Shown here: positions 7,322-15,265 of the stretch, piece after piece
Numbering within the stretch: position 1 is the first letter of the stretch
How the letters are laid out: the number at the start of each line of letters is the position of its first letter
Assembly: GCF_934660935.1 (NCBI RefSeq)
Contig: NZ_CAKUIH010000002.1
Span: forward strand, 143,913-207,912
From: an uncultured Parolsenella sp.
GTDB taxonomy: Bacteria > Actinomycetota > Coriobacteriia > Coriobacteriales > Atopobiaceae
DNA: 64,000 nucleotides
Direction of reading: 5' to 3'
Notes under the pieces: model-generated
What the model was told of the DNA's origin: nothing
Database searches by the model: none
Seen by the model: only the letters and a program-made list of their open reading frames with translations
Position numbers and translations under genes: made by a program

Positions 7322-9288
7322 GCGACACCACCAGCGCCCCGTCTCAGCAGCCCGCGAGCCTGAAGCAGGTGACGCGCGCCACGCGCATGAAGGAGACTGC
7401 CCTCAAGAACCTCTTCCTCGCCTGCGCGTGCGTTGCGGTCTTGGCCGTCATCCTCATTTTCATCTTCACCTTCTGGAAGGCGATCCCGGTCATCACCCAG
7501 ATCGGCCTCAAAGACTTCTTCAGTCTCAGCTGGGCTCCCACGGAGGGCCACTACGGCATCCTCGCCCTGCTCGCCGGCTCTGGCATCGTCACGGTGGGCT
7601 CCCTTGCCCTTGGCGTGCCCCTTGCCGTGGGCTGCGCGGTCTTCCTGACGGAGATTGCCGGCAAGAAGCTCGCGAGCGTCGTCAGCACCGCCGTTGACCT
7701 GCTCGCCGGCGTGCCGTCCGTCGTCTACGGCTTCTTTGGCCTCGTCATCCTCCGCCCGATCGTGGCCAGGCTCACGGGTGGCCTGGGCTTCGGCGCCCTC
7801 ACGGTCTGGCTCGTGCTCGCCATCATGATCGTGCCCACCATCACCACGCTCACGATGGACGCGCTGCGCTCCATTCCCATGGGCATTCGCGAGGCGAGCT
7901 TCGCGATGGGCGCCACGCGCTGGCAGACCATCTACAAGGTCGTCCTTCCCGCGGCGAAGATGGGCATCGTGAACGCCGTGGTCCTCGGCATGGGTCGCGC
8001 CATCGGCGAGACGATGGCCGTCCTCATGGTCGTGGGCAACGCGCCCGTCATCCCTGCCGGCATCGCAAGCCCGCTTTCCACGCTCACGAGCCAGGTCGCG
8101 CTCGACATGGGCTACTCGAGCGGACTCCACAGGAGCGCCCTGTTTGGCATGGGCTGCGTGCTGTTCATCATCTCCGCGGCGCTCGTGGGCATCGTTCGCA
8201 AGATGTCGAGCATGAGGGAGGATGGCCGCGGACGCTCGAAGCATCGTCGTGCCAAGGCCGCGGACCGCGCGGCCGTCGCCGCCGCCGGCATCTCGTTCGA
8301 CCATCCCGAGGATCCCGCGGAGCACGCGCCCGTGCAGGTCCTCACCGGCGATGACGTCACCCCCGTTACCGGCGTCGTCACGGAGCCCCGAGAGGGCAGC
8401 CGCGCCCGTATCAAGCGCCTTCTTGCCCAGGGTTCCTCCTCTGCCGGCGGCTCGAACAAGAACCGCACGAATGACCTCATGATCGGCGTCTTCCGCACCG
8501 CGGGCGTCGTCGCGACGGCGGTTCTCGTCCTCATCATCGGCTTCGTTGCCGTGAACGGCCTGCCCGTGATGTCGCTCGACTTCATCTTTGGCTGGCCCGA
8601 GGGCGTTAACGCGGAGGGCGGCATCTTCCCGACGATCGTCTCGACCCTCTACGTCACGGCGCTCGCCATGCTCATCTGCGTGCCGATCGCCGTTCTCGCG
8701 GCGGTCTATCTCGCGGAGTACGCGAAGCAGGGTCGCCTCGTCACCTTCATCCGCTACGCCGCAGACACGCTCTCGTCCGTCCCGTCCATCGTGATGGGCC
8801 TCTTCGGGTACGCGCTCTTCGTCGAGGCGATGGGCTTTGGGCTCTCGATGCTCTCCGCCGCCCTCGCCCTCGCGCTCATGATGCTCCCGATCGTCATGCG
8901 CACCACGGAGGAGGCTATTCGCTCGGTGCCTCGCTACATTCGCTGGGGCGCCTACGGTCTCGGCTCCACGAAGTGGCAGGTCGTCTCCAAGATCGTTCTC
9001 CCGAGCGCCTTCCCGCGGATCGCCACGGGCATCGTCCTAGCCATCGGCCGCGCCATCGGCGAGACTGCCGTCGTGCTCTACACGATGGGCCAGGCGATCA
9101 ACCTGCCCCTCACACCGCTTGACTCTGGCCGTCCGATGACCATCCACTTGTACCAGCTTGCCAACGAGGGCATCAACATGCAGGCCGCCTATGGCACTGC
9201 CCTTCTGCTCATGGTGATGATCCTGGCCTTTAACTTGTTCGCGCGCTACCTGTCGCGTCGTTCCGCATCGAAGTCGAAGGGAAACTAG
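7318..9288 (+). CDS. pstCA: PstC-PstA fusion, phosphate ABC permease
   Basis: One 656 aa polypeptide carries both inner-membrane permease subunits of the phosphate transporter, which are normally two proteins of about 300 aa. Residues 1-300 match PstC: first membrane span near 30-50, then GVPSVVYGFFGLV, RSIPMGIREASFAMGATRWQT and GMGRAIGETMAV (the EAA loop that contacts PstB). Residues 300-385 are a charged, low-complexity cytoplasmic linker. Residues 385-650 match PstA: a second copy with SSVPSIVMGLFGYALF, RSVPRYIRWGAYGLGSTKWQ and AIGRAIGETAVVLY. No stop or frameshift separates the halves, so the fusion looks genuine. The start is a GTG overlapping the pstS stop. Confidence 0.94.
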   Translation: MSDTTSAPSQQPASLKQVTRATRMKETALKNLFLACACVAVLAVILIFIFTFWKAIPVITQIGLKDFFSLSWAPTEGHYGILALLAGSGIVTVGSLALGVPLAVGCAVFLTEIAGKKLASVVSTAVDLLAGVPSVVYGFFGLVILRPIVARLTGGLGFGALTVWLVLAIMIVPTITTLTMDALRSIPMGIREASFAMGATRWQTIYKVVLPAAKMGIVNAVVLGMGRAIGETMAVLMVVGNAPVIPAGIASPLSTLTSQVALDMGYSSGLHRSALFGMGCVLFIISAALVGIVRKMSSMREDGRGRSKHRRAKAADRAAVAAAGISFDHPEDPAEHAPVQVLTGDDVTPVTGVVTEPREGSRARIKRLLAQGSSSAGGSNKNRTNDLMIGVFRTAGVVATAVLVLIIGFVAVNGLPVMSLDFIFGWPEGVNAEGGIFPTIVSTLYVTALAMLICVPIAVLAAVYLAEYAKQGRLVTFIRYAADTLSSVPSIVMGLFGYALFVEAMGFGLSMLSAALALALMMLPIVMRTTEEAIRSVPRYIRWGAYGLGSTKWQVVSKIVLPSAFPRIATGIVLAIGRAIGETAVVLYTMGQAINLPLTPLDSGRPMTIHLYQLANEGINMQAAYGTALLLMVMILAFNLFARYLSRRSASKSKGN

Positions 9289-9289
9289 C

Positions 9290-10093
9290 ATGACCGTCTA
9301 TCGCCACGCGCCTGAGAACGGCGGCATGGGCATCCACGTCGAGGACTTTGGCTTCTGGTACGGAGACTTCCACGCGCTCTCCGGCGTCACCATGGATGTC
9401 GCGCCCAACAAGATCACGGCCTTCATCGGGCCGTCCGGCTGCGGCAAGTCAACCTTCCTGCGCTGCATGAATCGCATGAATGACCTCATCGAGGGCACTC
9501 ACACCGCGGGTACCATGTCCCTCGACGGCGCCGACATCTACGCAGAGGGCGTCGACCCGGTCGACCTCCGCCGCCGCGTTGGCATGATCTTCCAGCAGCC
9601 CAACCCCTTCCCGAAGTCGATCTACGAGAACGTCGCCTTTGGCCCACGCCTTTTGGGCGTGACTAGCAAAGGCGATCTCGATGACATCGTGGAGGAGTCG
9701 CTCAAGCGCTCGAACCTCTGGAAGGAGGTCGCGGACCAGCTCGACAAGAACGGCCTCGCCCTCTCTGGCGGCCAGCAGCAGCGTCTCTGCATCGCGCGCA
9801 CCCTCGCCGTCCAGCCCGACGTCCTTCTCATGGACGAGCCCTGCAGCGCCATCGACCCGACGAGCGTCCAGCGCGTCGAGGACCTTATGGCCGAGCTCTC
9901 GAGCGAGATGACCATCATCATCGTCACCCACAGCATGCAGCAGGCGGCCCGTATCTCTGACTACATGGCCTTCTTCCTGCAGGAGCACGCGGGCGAGCCC
10001 GCCGGACTCGTCGAGTACGGCGACACGAACGAGATCTTCAACTCCCCGAGCGACCAGCGCACCGAGGACTACATCACCGGCCGCTTCGGCTGA
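9290..10093 (+). CDS. pstB: PstB, phosphate transporter ATPase
   Basis: PstB is the ATP-hydrolysing subunit that drives phosphate import through PstCA. The protein is 267 aa. Walker A is GPSGCGKST, the ABC signature is LSGGQQQRL, Walker B is VLLMDEPCSAIDP, and the switch His lies in THSMQQA. The first methionine has a GGGAAACTAGC spacer upstream and begins 1 nt after the permease stop. The PstB-specific spacing (NRMNDLIEG, MIFQQPNPFPKSIYENVAFG) distinguishes it from other ABC ATPases. Confidence 0.97.
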   Translation: MTVYRHAPENGGMGIHVEDFGFWYGDFHALSGVTMDVAPNKITAFIGPSGCGKSTFLRCMNRMNDLIEGTHTAGTMSLDGADIYAEGVDPVDLRRRVGMIFQQPNPFPKSIYENVAFGPRLLGVTSKGDLDDIVEESLKRSNLWKEVADQLDKNGLALSGGQQQRLCIARTLAVQPDVLLMDEPCSAIDPTSVQRVEDLMAELSSEMTIIIVTHSMQQAARISDYMAFFLQEHAGEPAGLVEYGDTNEIFNSPSDQRTEDYITGRFG

Positions 10094-10131
10094 TTGCGAC
10101 CATCCGGCCCAAAGCACCTGAGGAGGACACC

Positions 10132-10995
10132 ATGCGTGAGGCATTCAATCGCCAGCTCACCGAGCTTCGCCAGGAGCTCGTCTACATCTACGCAAACATC
10201 GACCTTCAGCTCCACGAGGCGCTCGATGCCCTTGAGGAGGGCAACAGGGAGAAGGCCAAGGCCGTCAAGGCGGAGACGCGACGGCTCGATGACCGCTGCG
10301 CCGCCCTCGAGCAGAAGGCCTTCATGCTCATTGCCACGCAGCAGCCCGTCGCGAGCGACCTTCGTCTCATCCAGTTCGTGATCTACGCGAACTTCAACCT
10401 CGCGCGCATGTCCAACCACGTGCGCAACATCGCCAAGACCGCGAAGCGCTGCGCCGGTCGCGACGTCCCCGCGCAGCTCATCGACCTCCTCGTGGGCGAG
10501 GGGCACCTCGTCTACGGCGTTCTCTCGAACTGCGTCATGGCCATCGTGAACGAGGACCTGCGCCTCGCGTCCTCGCTGCCCGTTCTCGACGAGCCGGTCG
10601 ATGACCTTTACAAGCAGTTCTTCAGGCGTCTCTCCACGCTTGGCCCGGACGACGACAAGGATGCGGCGAGCCGCGTCATCATGGCGTCCCGCATGCTCGA
10701 GCGCATCTCCGACAACGCCGTCGAGGTGGGCGAGAAGCTCGTCTTCTTGCTCACGGGCAAGCGCCGCAACCTTGATGACCTGCAGGATCTCGACGACGAT
10801 GACCTCGCCGAGATGTATGCCGCCCGCAGCGCCGGCCTCGTGGCGGACAAGCAGGTCGATGAGGAACTCGTGGGTCAGATTCCCGAGCTCAAGAACGATG
10901 GGGCCGTGCCGGCCGCCAAGGCGATCCCCGTCGATGCGCCTGCGGCATCTGCGGCTCCCGTCGCGAAGTCTGAGGGTGAGCGCGATGGCCAGTAG
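10132..10995 (+). CDS. phoU: PhoU, phosphate signalling regulator
   Basis: PhoU is a cytoplasmic helical-bundle protein that connects Pst transport to the PhoR kinase and dampens phosphate uptake. The 287 aa product has the two PhoU repeats with metal-binding E/DxxxD patterns (ADKQ-type motifs such as SDLRLIQFVIYANFNLARMSNHVRNIAK and ASRMLERISDNAVEVGEKLVFLLTGKR). The family is usually about 220 aa; here residues 225-287 form an extra Ala/Asp-rich tail. A strong GAGGAGG site precedes the ATG. The gene ends by overlapping yggS by 11 nt, so the phosphate operon and the downstream division genes share a transcript. Confidence 0.93.
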   Translation: MREAFNRQLTELRQELVYIYANIDLQLHEALDALEEGNREKAKAVKAETRRLDDRCAALEQKAFMLIATQQPVASDLRLIQFVIYANFNLARMSNHVRNIAKTAKRCAGRDVPAQLIDLLVGEGHLVYGVLSNCVMAIVNEDLRLASSLPVLDEPVDDLYKQFFRRLSTLGPDDDKDAASRVIMASRMLERISDNAVEVGEKLVFLLTGKRRNLDDLQDLDDDDLAEMYAARSAGLVADKQVDEELVGQIPELKNDGAVPAAKAIPVDAPAASAAPVAKSEGERDGQ

Positions 10996-11746
10996 CGAGG
11001 ACGTCGTCGCGAGTGCCGTGGACCTCGAGCCCGAGGCCACCTACCAAGCCTTCATGGACGAGCGCCATGACCGGATCATGGATCAGATTGCGGAGGCGTG
11101 CTCCCGTTCCGGACGCGAACTCTGCGAGGTCACGGCCTTTGCGGTCTCCAAGACGGTTGGACCCCGCGAGGTCGTCGCCGCCATGCGCGCCGGCTGGGAC
11201 GCATTTGCCGAGAATCGCCCGCAGGAGCTCGTCCGCAAGCTCGACGCTTTTGCGGCCGCTGGCGTGGAGGCCCCCCGCTTCGACATGATCGGCAACCTCC
11301 AGAAGAACAAGATCAACCAGGTGCTGGACCGTGCCGAGCGCATTCAGTCGATCTCGAGCCTCGAGCTTGCCCGCGCGGTGTCCGAACGCGCCGTCCGTGC
11401 CGGCCTCGTCATGCCGGCGCTGCTTGAGTGCAACGTCAGCGGCGAGGAGAGCAAGGGTGGCTTCTCGCCTGATGAGGTTCGCGAGCAGGCCGAGGAGCTC
11501 GTTGGTCTCGAGGGTCTTGCCTTCGAGGGTCTCATGACGATGGCCCCGGCCCATGACCCCGAGGCCGCCCGCGCAACCTTCTCGGGCGCGAGGGAGCTCG
11601 CGTGCGACCTGCGCTCGCGCATGGGTCTTCCTCTTCCGGTTCTTTCCTGCGGAATGAGCGATGATTTTGGAATCGCGGTCGAGGAGGGCTCCACCCTCGT
11701 TAGACTTGGACGTATAGCGTTTTCCTCCGAGTACGGCCTCAAGTAG
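10985..11746 (+). CDS. yggS: YggS family PLP homeostasis protein (YlmE)
   Basis: This single-domain alanine-racemase-fold protein binds pyridoxal 5'-phosphate and maintains vitamin B6 and amino-acid balance without known catalysis. The 253 aa product has the PLP lysine in VSKTVGPREV, FAENRPQELVRK, IGNLQKNKINQVL, and SCGMSDDFGIAVEEGSTLVRLGRIAF, where the phosphate is bound. The ATG at 10985 lies inside the phoU 3' end. In Gram-positive genomes this gene normally sits between ylmD and sepF. Here the pst operon separates it from pgeF, but sepF, proC and yggT still follow. Confidence 0.93.
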   Translation: MASSEDVVASAVDLEPEATYQAFMDERHDRIMDQIAEACSRSGRELCEVTAFAVSKTVGPREVVAAMRAGWDAFAENRPQELVRKLDAFAAAGVEAPRFDMIGNLQKNKINQVLDRAERIQSISSLELARAVSERAVRAGLVMPALLECNVSGEESKGGFSPDEVREQAEELVGLEGLAFEGLMTMAPAHDPEAARATFSGARELACDLRSRMGLPLPVLSCGMSDDFGIAVEEGSTLVRLGRIAFSSEYGLK

Positions 11747-11756
11747 GCATACGCGG

Positions 11757-11775
11757 GGGCGCCACCTCGGCGCCC
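11757..11775 (+). terminator. GC-rich hairpin between yggS and sepF
   Basis: The arms GGGCGCC (11757-11763) and GGCGCCC (11769-11775) form a perfect 7-bp stem with loop ACCTC. There is no T-run, so it may be a processing or attenuating structure rather than a full terminator. Confidence 0.35.
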
Positions 11776-11796
11776 AGACGAGACATGGGAGACACC

Positions 11797-12585
11797 ATGG
11801 GCTTTTTAGACAACATCAAGGACGCAGTCCAGGACCACCTCCGTCCCCAGGACAACCGTCAGGATGACTACTACGAAGACGAGTACGACGACTACGACGA
11901 GCCGTATGACGGCGGCGCGGGCTACTACGACGATGTCCCGCAGCGTGGCGATCGCTACGCTGACCGCGGACAGCAGCAGCAAGGCTCCGGTCTCCTCGGC
12001 AATCCCTCGCGTCCGGACGCCGACAGCATCAGCGTCTACACGCGTTCCGGCCGTCACCTCTCCGGTGACGATTTCGGTCGCGCCGGCGATGTCTATGGCG
12101 CTAATAACGCCTACGGCTCCGACGGCGCATATCGTGCCGCGGATGACTCCTGGCGCAAGGATGACGCCGCTCCTCGCGACTACCTTGGTGCTACGCACGC
12201 CGATGAGCCCAGCTCCTTCGTGCCTCCCGCGACTCAGCCCGGCGTCTTTGGCGCTACGGGCAACACTCCTGGTGACGTGGGCCTGACTGCCGTTCCGCGC
12301 GTCACGAGTGGCAAGCTTCCGGCTTACGTTCTCAAGCCCACGAGCTATGACGACGTCCAGACCGTTGTTCGTCGCGTCCGCACCAACCAGCCCGTGGTGC
12401 TCTCCTTCAAGAACCTCAAGATCGAGGTTGCCAAGCGTATCCTCGACTTCAGCTTTGGCCTTGCCTGTGGCATCGACGGTTCGGTCGAGGAGCTCGGAGA
12501 CCGCGTCTTCGTCGTGCTTCCGCAGGGCGTCGAGCTCTCCGAGACCGACAGGGCGAAGCTCACCCGCGAGGGTCTCGCCCGCTAG
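11797..12585 (+). CDS. sepF: SepF, FtsZ membrane anchor
   Basis: SepF binds the membrane through an N-terminal amphipathic helix and bundles FtsZ through its C-terminal domain; in Actinobacteria lacking FtsA it is the Z-ring anchor. The product is about 262 aa from ATG 11797 (a second ATG lies at 11785; GGGAGA just before 11797 favours the later one). MGFLDNIKDAVQDHL forms the anchor helix. Residues 20-170 are an acidic Tyr/Asp/Gly-rich linker, longer than usual. The SepF domain begins at about KPTSYDDVQTVVRRVRTNQPVVLSFKNL and ends with VFVVLPQGVELS. A typical SepF is 150-200 aa. Confidence 0.93.
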   Translation: MGFLDNIKDAVQDHLRPQDNRQDDYYEDEYDDYDEPYDGGAGYYDDVPQRGDRYADRGQQQQGSGLLGNPSRPDADSISVYTRSGRHLSGDDFGRAGDVYGANNAYGSDGAYRAADDSWRKDDAAPRDYLGATHADEPSSFVPPATQPGVFGATGNTPGDVGLTAVPRVTSGKLPAYVLKPTSYDDVQTVVRRVRTNQPVVLSFKNLKIEVAKRILDFSFGLACGIDGSVEELGDRVFVVLPQGVELSETDRAKLTREGLAR

Positions 12586-12651
12586 CTTTCCGCGCGCCTG
12601 TATTGTCCGGGGCGGTGGCTGCGTGCCGCCGCCCTTATGTTTGGAGTTTGC

Positions 12652-13479
12652 ATGCCTGAGAACAACACCGCCCTTGCGGGCATCACGGTTGGCGTCATCG
12701 GTGCCGGTTCGATGGGTGGCGCCATCGCGCGCGGCCTCGTCGAGGCCGGCGCCATCGAGGGCTCCCGCGTCCTCGTCTGCGACCATAACGCCTCCAAGCT
12801 CGAGGCCCTCGCCGCCGAGGCGGGCGTGCGCGTGCTCGCCACGTCTGACGCGCTCCTCGCCGAGCATCCCGATGTTGTGGTGCTCGCGGTGAAGCCGCAG
12901 GTCCTTGGCGCCCTTCTTGCTCAGAGCGCGTCCGCGCTCGCCGGCTCGCTCGTCGTCTCGATTGCCGCTGGAACGGCGCTCTCGACGCTCGAGGCCGCGC
13001 TCCCCGCGTGCCGCGTCGTCCGCGTCATGCCCAACCTGCCCGTCTCCGTGCGCTCTGGCGCGTCCGCCGTTTGCGGTGGCAGCACGGCCACTCCCGCTGA
13101 CATCGAGCTCGTTCGCGAGATGTTCGCCGCGCTCGGCTCCGCCAAGGTCATGCGCGAGGACCAGCTTGACGCCGAGGGCGCCGTCGTGGGCTGCGCGCCT
13201 GCCTACTTTGCCCTCATGGTCGACGCCCTGACGCGCGCCGGCGTTCGCGCTGGTCTGCCTGCCGCCGCCGCTCGCGAGATGGTCAACGCCACGATGCTTG
13301 GTGTTGCGGAGAGCCTCGCCAAATCTGGCGAGCACCCCCGTGCCTACATGGAGCGCGTGACCTCGCCTGGTGGCACTACCGCCGCCGCTCTCTTTGAGCT
13401 TGAGCCGGCCCTTACCGAGGGCGCCTATGCCGCCGTTGACGCCGCCCTCGCGCGCACGGCCGAGCTGGCGAGGGGTTAG
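12652..13479 (+). CDS. proC: ProC, pyrroline-5-carboxylate reductase
   Basis: ProC performs the last step of proline synthesis, reducing 1-pyrroline-5-carboxylate with NAD(P)H. The product is 275 aa from ATG 12652; an in-frame ATG at 12637 exists, but TTGGAG lies just before 12652. It has an N-terminal Rossmann motif VIGAGSMGGAIARGL, VLAVKPQVL, VVRVMPNLPVSVRSGASAV and the C-terminal dimer/substrate motif RVTSPGGTTAAALFELE. A proC gene among sepF and yggT is a common Gram-positive arrangement. Confidence 0.95.
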   Translation: MPENNTALAGITVGVIGAGSMGGAIARGLVEAGAIEGSRVLVCDHNASKLEALAAEAGVRVLATSDALLAEHPDVVVLAVKPQVLGALLAQSASALAGSLVVSIAAGTALSTLEAALPACRVVRVMPNLPVSVRSGASAVCGGSTATPADIELVREMFAALGSAKVMREDQLDAEGAVVGCAPAYFALMVDALTRAGVRAGLPAAAAREMVNATMLGVAESLAKSGEHPRAYMERVTSPGGTTAAALFELEPALTEGAYAAVDAALARTAELARG

Positions 13480-13483
13480 GCGC

Positions 13484-13762
13484 ATGGGTGTTTATCAGGT
13501 AGCCCGCGTCATTTCGTCACTGGTCGACTTCTATCAGTGGCTCGTCGTCATCTGGTGCATCATGTCGTGGTTTCCTCGCCGCGACGGCAGCCTCCTCGAT
13601 GACGTCGCCACGGTGATCAACAGCTTGGTCGAGCCCTACGTGGGCATTTTCCGTCGCTTTGTCCCGCCCATCGGCGGCATGGACTTCTCGCCGATGATCG
13701 CCCTCTTCGTGCTCGTCGCTGCCGAGAGGGCGCTCTTCCAGCTCCTGTTCGCGCTCGCCTAG
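13484..13762 (+). CDS. yggT: YggT family membrane protein (YlmG)
   Basis: This is a small integral membrane protein of 92 aa with two hydrophobic segments (about 20-35 and 72-92) and the family motif SWFPRRDGSLLDDVATVINSLVEPYVGIFRRFVPPIGGMDFSPMIA, in which the PYLxxFRRxIPxxxGxDxSP pattern is clear. Family members act near the divisome or in osmotic tolerance, and ylmG normally follows sepF. The start is an ATG 4 nt after the proC stop. The in-frame upstream extension inside proC is not used, because the canonical N-terminus begins here. Confidence 0.9.
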   Translation: MGVYQVARVISSLVDFYQWLVVIWCIMSWFPRRDGSLLDDVATVINSLVEPYVGIFRRFVPPIGGMDFSPMIALFVLVAAERALFQLLFALA

Positions 13763-13769
13763 GACACGC

Positions 13770-14378
13770 ATGACCTCGCTCGCTACGCGCCATGTCATGC
13801 AGGCGAATAAGTCGAAGAACACGAAGCCCGAGCTCAAGGTTCGTGCGGCTCTTCGCGAGGCGGGCCTTGGCGGTTATAGGCTCCACTGGAAGGCCGCTCC
13901 CGGCAAGCCCGACGTGTCCTATCCGGGCAAGCACGTCGCCATCTTCGTGAACGGCTGCTTCTGGCATCGCTGCCCTTTCTGCTCGACGCGCTCGCCCAAG
14001 AGCAACGTCGAGTTCTGGGAGGAGAAGTTCGCGCGTAACCGCGCCCGCGACGAGCGTGACGTAGACGAGCTCGTTCGCGCCGGATGGACGGTCCTCGTGG
14101 TCTGGGAGTGCCGCCTCAAGCGCGCTTGGGCGGAGGCGACGCTTGCCGAGCTTGTCCGTGAGGTGCGGCTTGCCGGCGTGGGTGCCGCGCGCCCGCGTGC
14201 GGGCATATCCCCTGCCTCGAGCGAGGACGTGCGCCCGAACCTCGTCTGGCCACGTGGCGGTTCTGTGATAGTTATCGGCGCTCGCTCCACGCGTAGGCGT
14301 GTTCTCGCAGCTAGAAAGGTTCGCATGCGTCATAGTGGAAAGGGTGGTCCGCGAAGGGTCCGCCCGCGTCGCCGCTAG
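13770..14378 (+). CDS. vsr: Very short patch repair endonuclease (Vsr)
   Basis: Vsr nicks DNA next to T:G mismatches produced by deamination of 5-methylcytosine. The 202 aa protein shows MQANKSKNTKPELKVR, the catalytic Asp in GKPDVSYPGK, the zinc/active-site cluster NGCFWHRCPFC, FWEEKFARNRARDERDV and the closing VLVVWEC. E. coli Vsr is 156 aa; residues 150-202 here are an Arg-rich extension of unclear meaning. Vsr normally travels with a Dcm-type cytosine methyltransferase, and none is present in this window. It begins 7 nt after yggT, in an otherwise housekeeping context, so it has been adopted into the division cluster's downstream end. Confidence 0.93.
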   Translation: MTSLATRHVMQANKSKNTKPELKVRAALREAGLGGYRLHWKAAPGKPDVSYPGKHVAIFVNGCFWHRCPFCSTRSPKSNVEFWEEKFARNRARDERDVDELVRAGWTVLVVWECRLKRAWAEATLAELVREVRLAGVGAARPRAGISPASSEDVRPNLVWPRGGSVIVIGARSTRRRVLAARKVRMRHSGKGGPRRVRPRRR

Positions 14379-14398
14379 CAAGTTTGGAGGAGGCGAGC

Positions 14399-15265
14399 AT
14401 GTCGATCTACGTCACATCCGATATCCACGGCCACGTCCACGCGTTGGACGAGGCACTTAATGCCGCCGCTCCCGGTGACGGTGACGTCGTCTACGTGCTC
14501 GGTGACCTGGTCGATCGCGGTCCAGACCCCCTTGGTGTCATCTCGCTCGTACGCTCGATTCCTGACGTGCGCGTTCTCCTGGGAAACCACGAGCGACTTA
14601 TGCTCAATGCCATCGCCGCGACGGGAGATCCCGTCGACGGCGAGTTCTCGACCGCCTGCCTCGACTCCTCGAACTTCGTCGACTGGCTGAACTGGGTGCA
14701 GAACGGCGGGTCCGCGACGGCCTCCCAGCTCGAGGCCCTCGATGCCGAGAGGTACGCGGAGGTGCTTGCCTGGGTCGCGGGGCTTCCGCTCTATGACGTG
14801 GTGCGCGCCGGCGAGCGAGACTACATCCTCACGCATGCCGGCATCAACAGCGCGGACTCGCAGGCCTGGCGTGCGGACAACCCCGAGGCCGATCTCTCTG
14901 ACCACACGGTGCTCGAGAACTACCTCGACCAGCGCGACGAGGAGGAGCTCCTCTGGGTGCGTGACTGGTTCTGGGGCATGCCCACCGGCCTCGTGGACTC
15001 CCAGGGCGTGGGCCCCATCGTCGTCGCTGGCCATACGCCTTCGATTTACCTTTCCCGCCACTCTGACGACATGACTTCAGACTTCATGACGGAGGATGGT
15101 CGCGGGAAGATCGTCGAGCTCGGCGCCCGGCCCGAGACGGGCGGTGTCGCGGACCGCATCGATATCGACTGCGCCGCCGCTGCGGGCTGGCCCGTCGGCC
15201 GCGTCGGCATCCTGCGCCTCGACGATCGCAAGGCCTGGTATGCAGACGTGAGGGAGGGGGAGTAG
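14399..15265 (+). CDS. Metallophosphoesterase, serine/threonine phosphatase (PrpA/B) type
   Basis: This is a calcineurin-like two-metal phosphatase of 288 aa. The metal-binding motifs are in order: DIHGH (8-12), GDLVDRGP (about 40-47), GNHE (about 67-70), and later HAGIN and VAGHTPS. This resembles bacterial bis(5'-nucleosyl)-tetraphosphatase/Ser-Thr phosphatase relatives; the actual substrate cannot be read from the sequence. The ATG at 14399 has TTTGGAGGAGG upstream. It overlaps the next gene by one base and so probably forms an operon with the SGNH hydrolase and the ATP-grasp-like gene. Confidence 0.85.
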   Translation: MSIYVTSDIHGHVHALDEALNAAAPGDGDVVYVLGDLVDRGPDPLGVISLVRSIPDVRVLLGNHERLMLNAIAATGDPVDGEFSTACLDSSNFVDWLNWVQNGGSATASQLEALDAERYAEVLAWVAGLPLYDVVRAGERDYILTHAGINSADSQAWRADNPEADLSDHTVLENYLDQRDEEELLWVRDWFWGMPTGLVDSQGVGPIVVAGHTPSIYLSRHSDDMTSDFMTEDGRGKIVELGARPETGGVADRIDIDCAAAAGWPVGRVGILRLDDRKAWYADVREGE

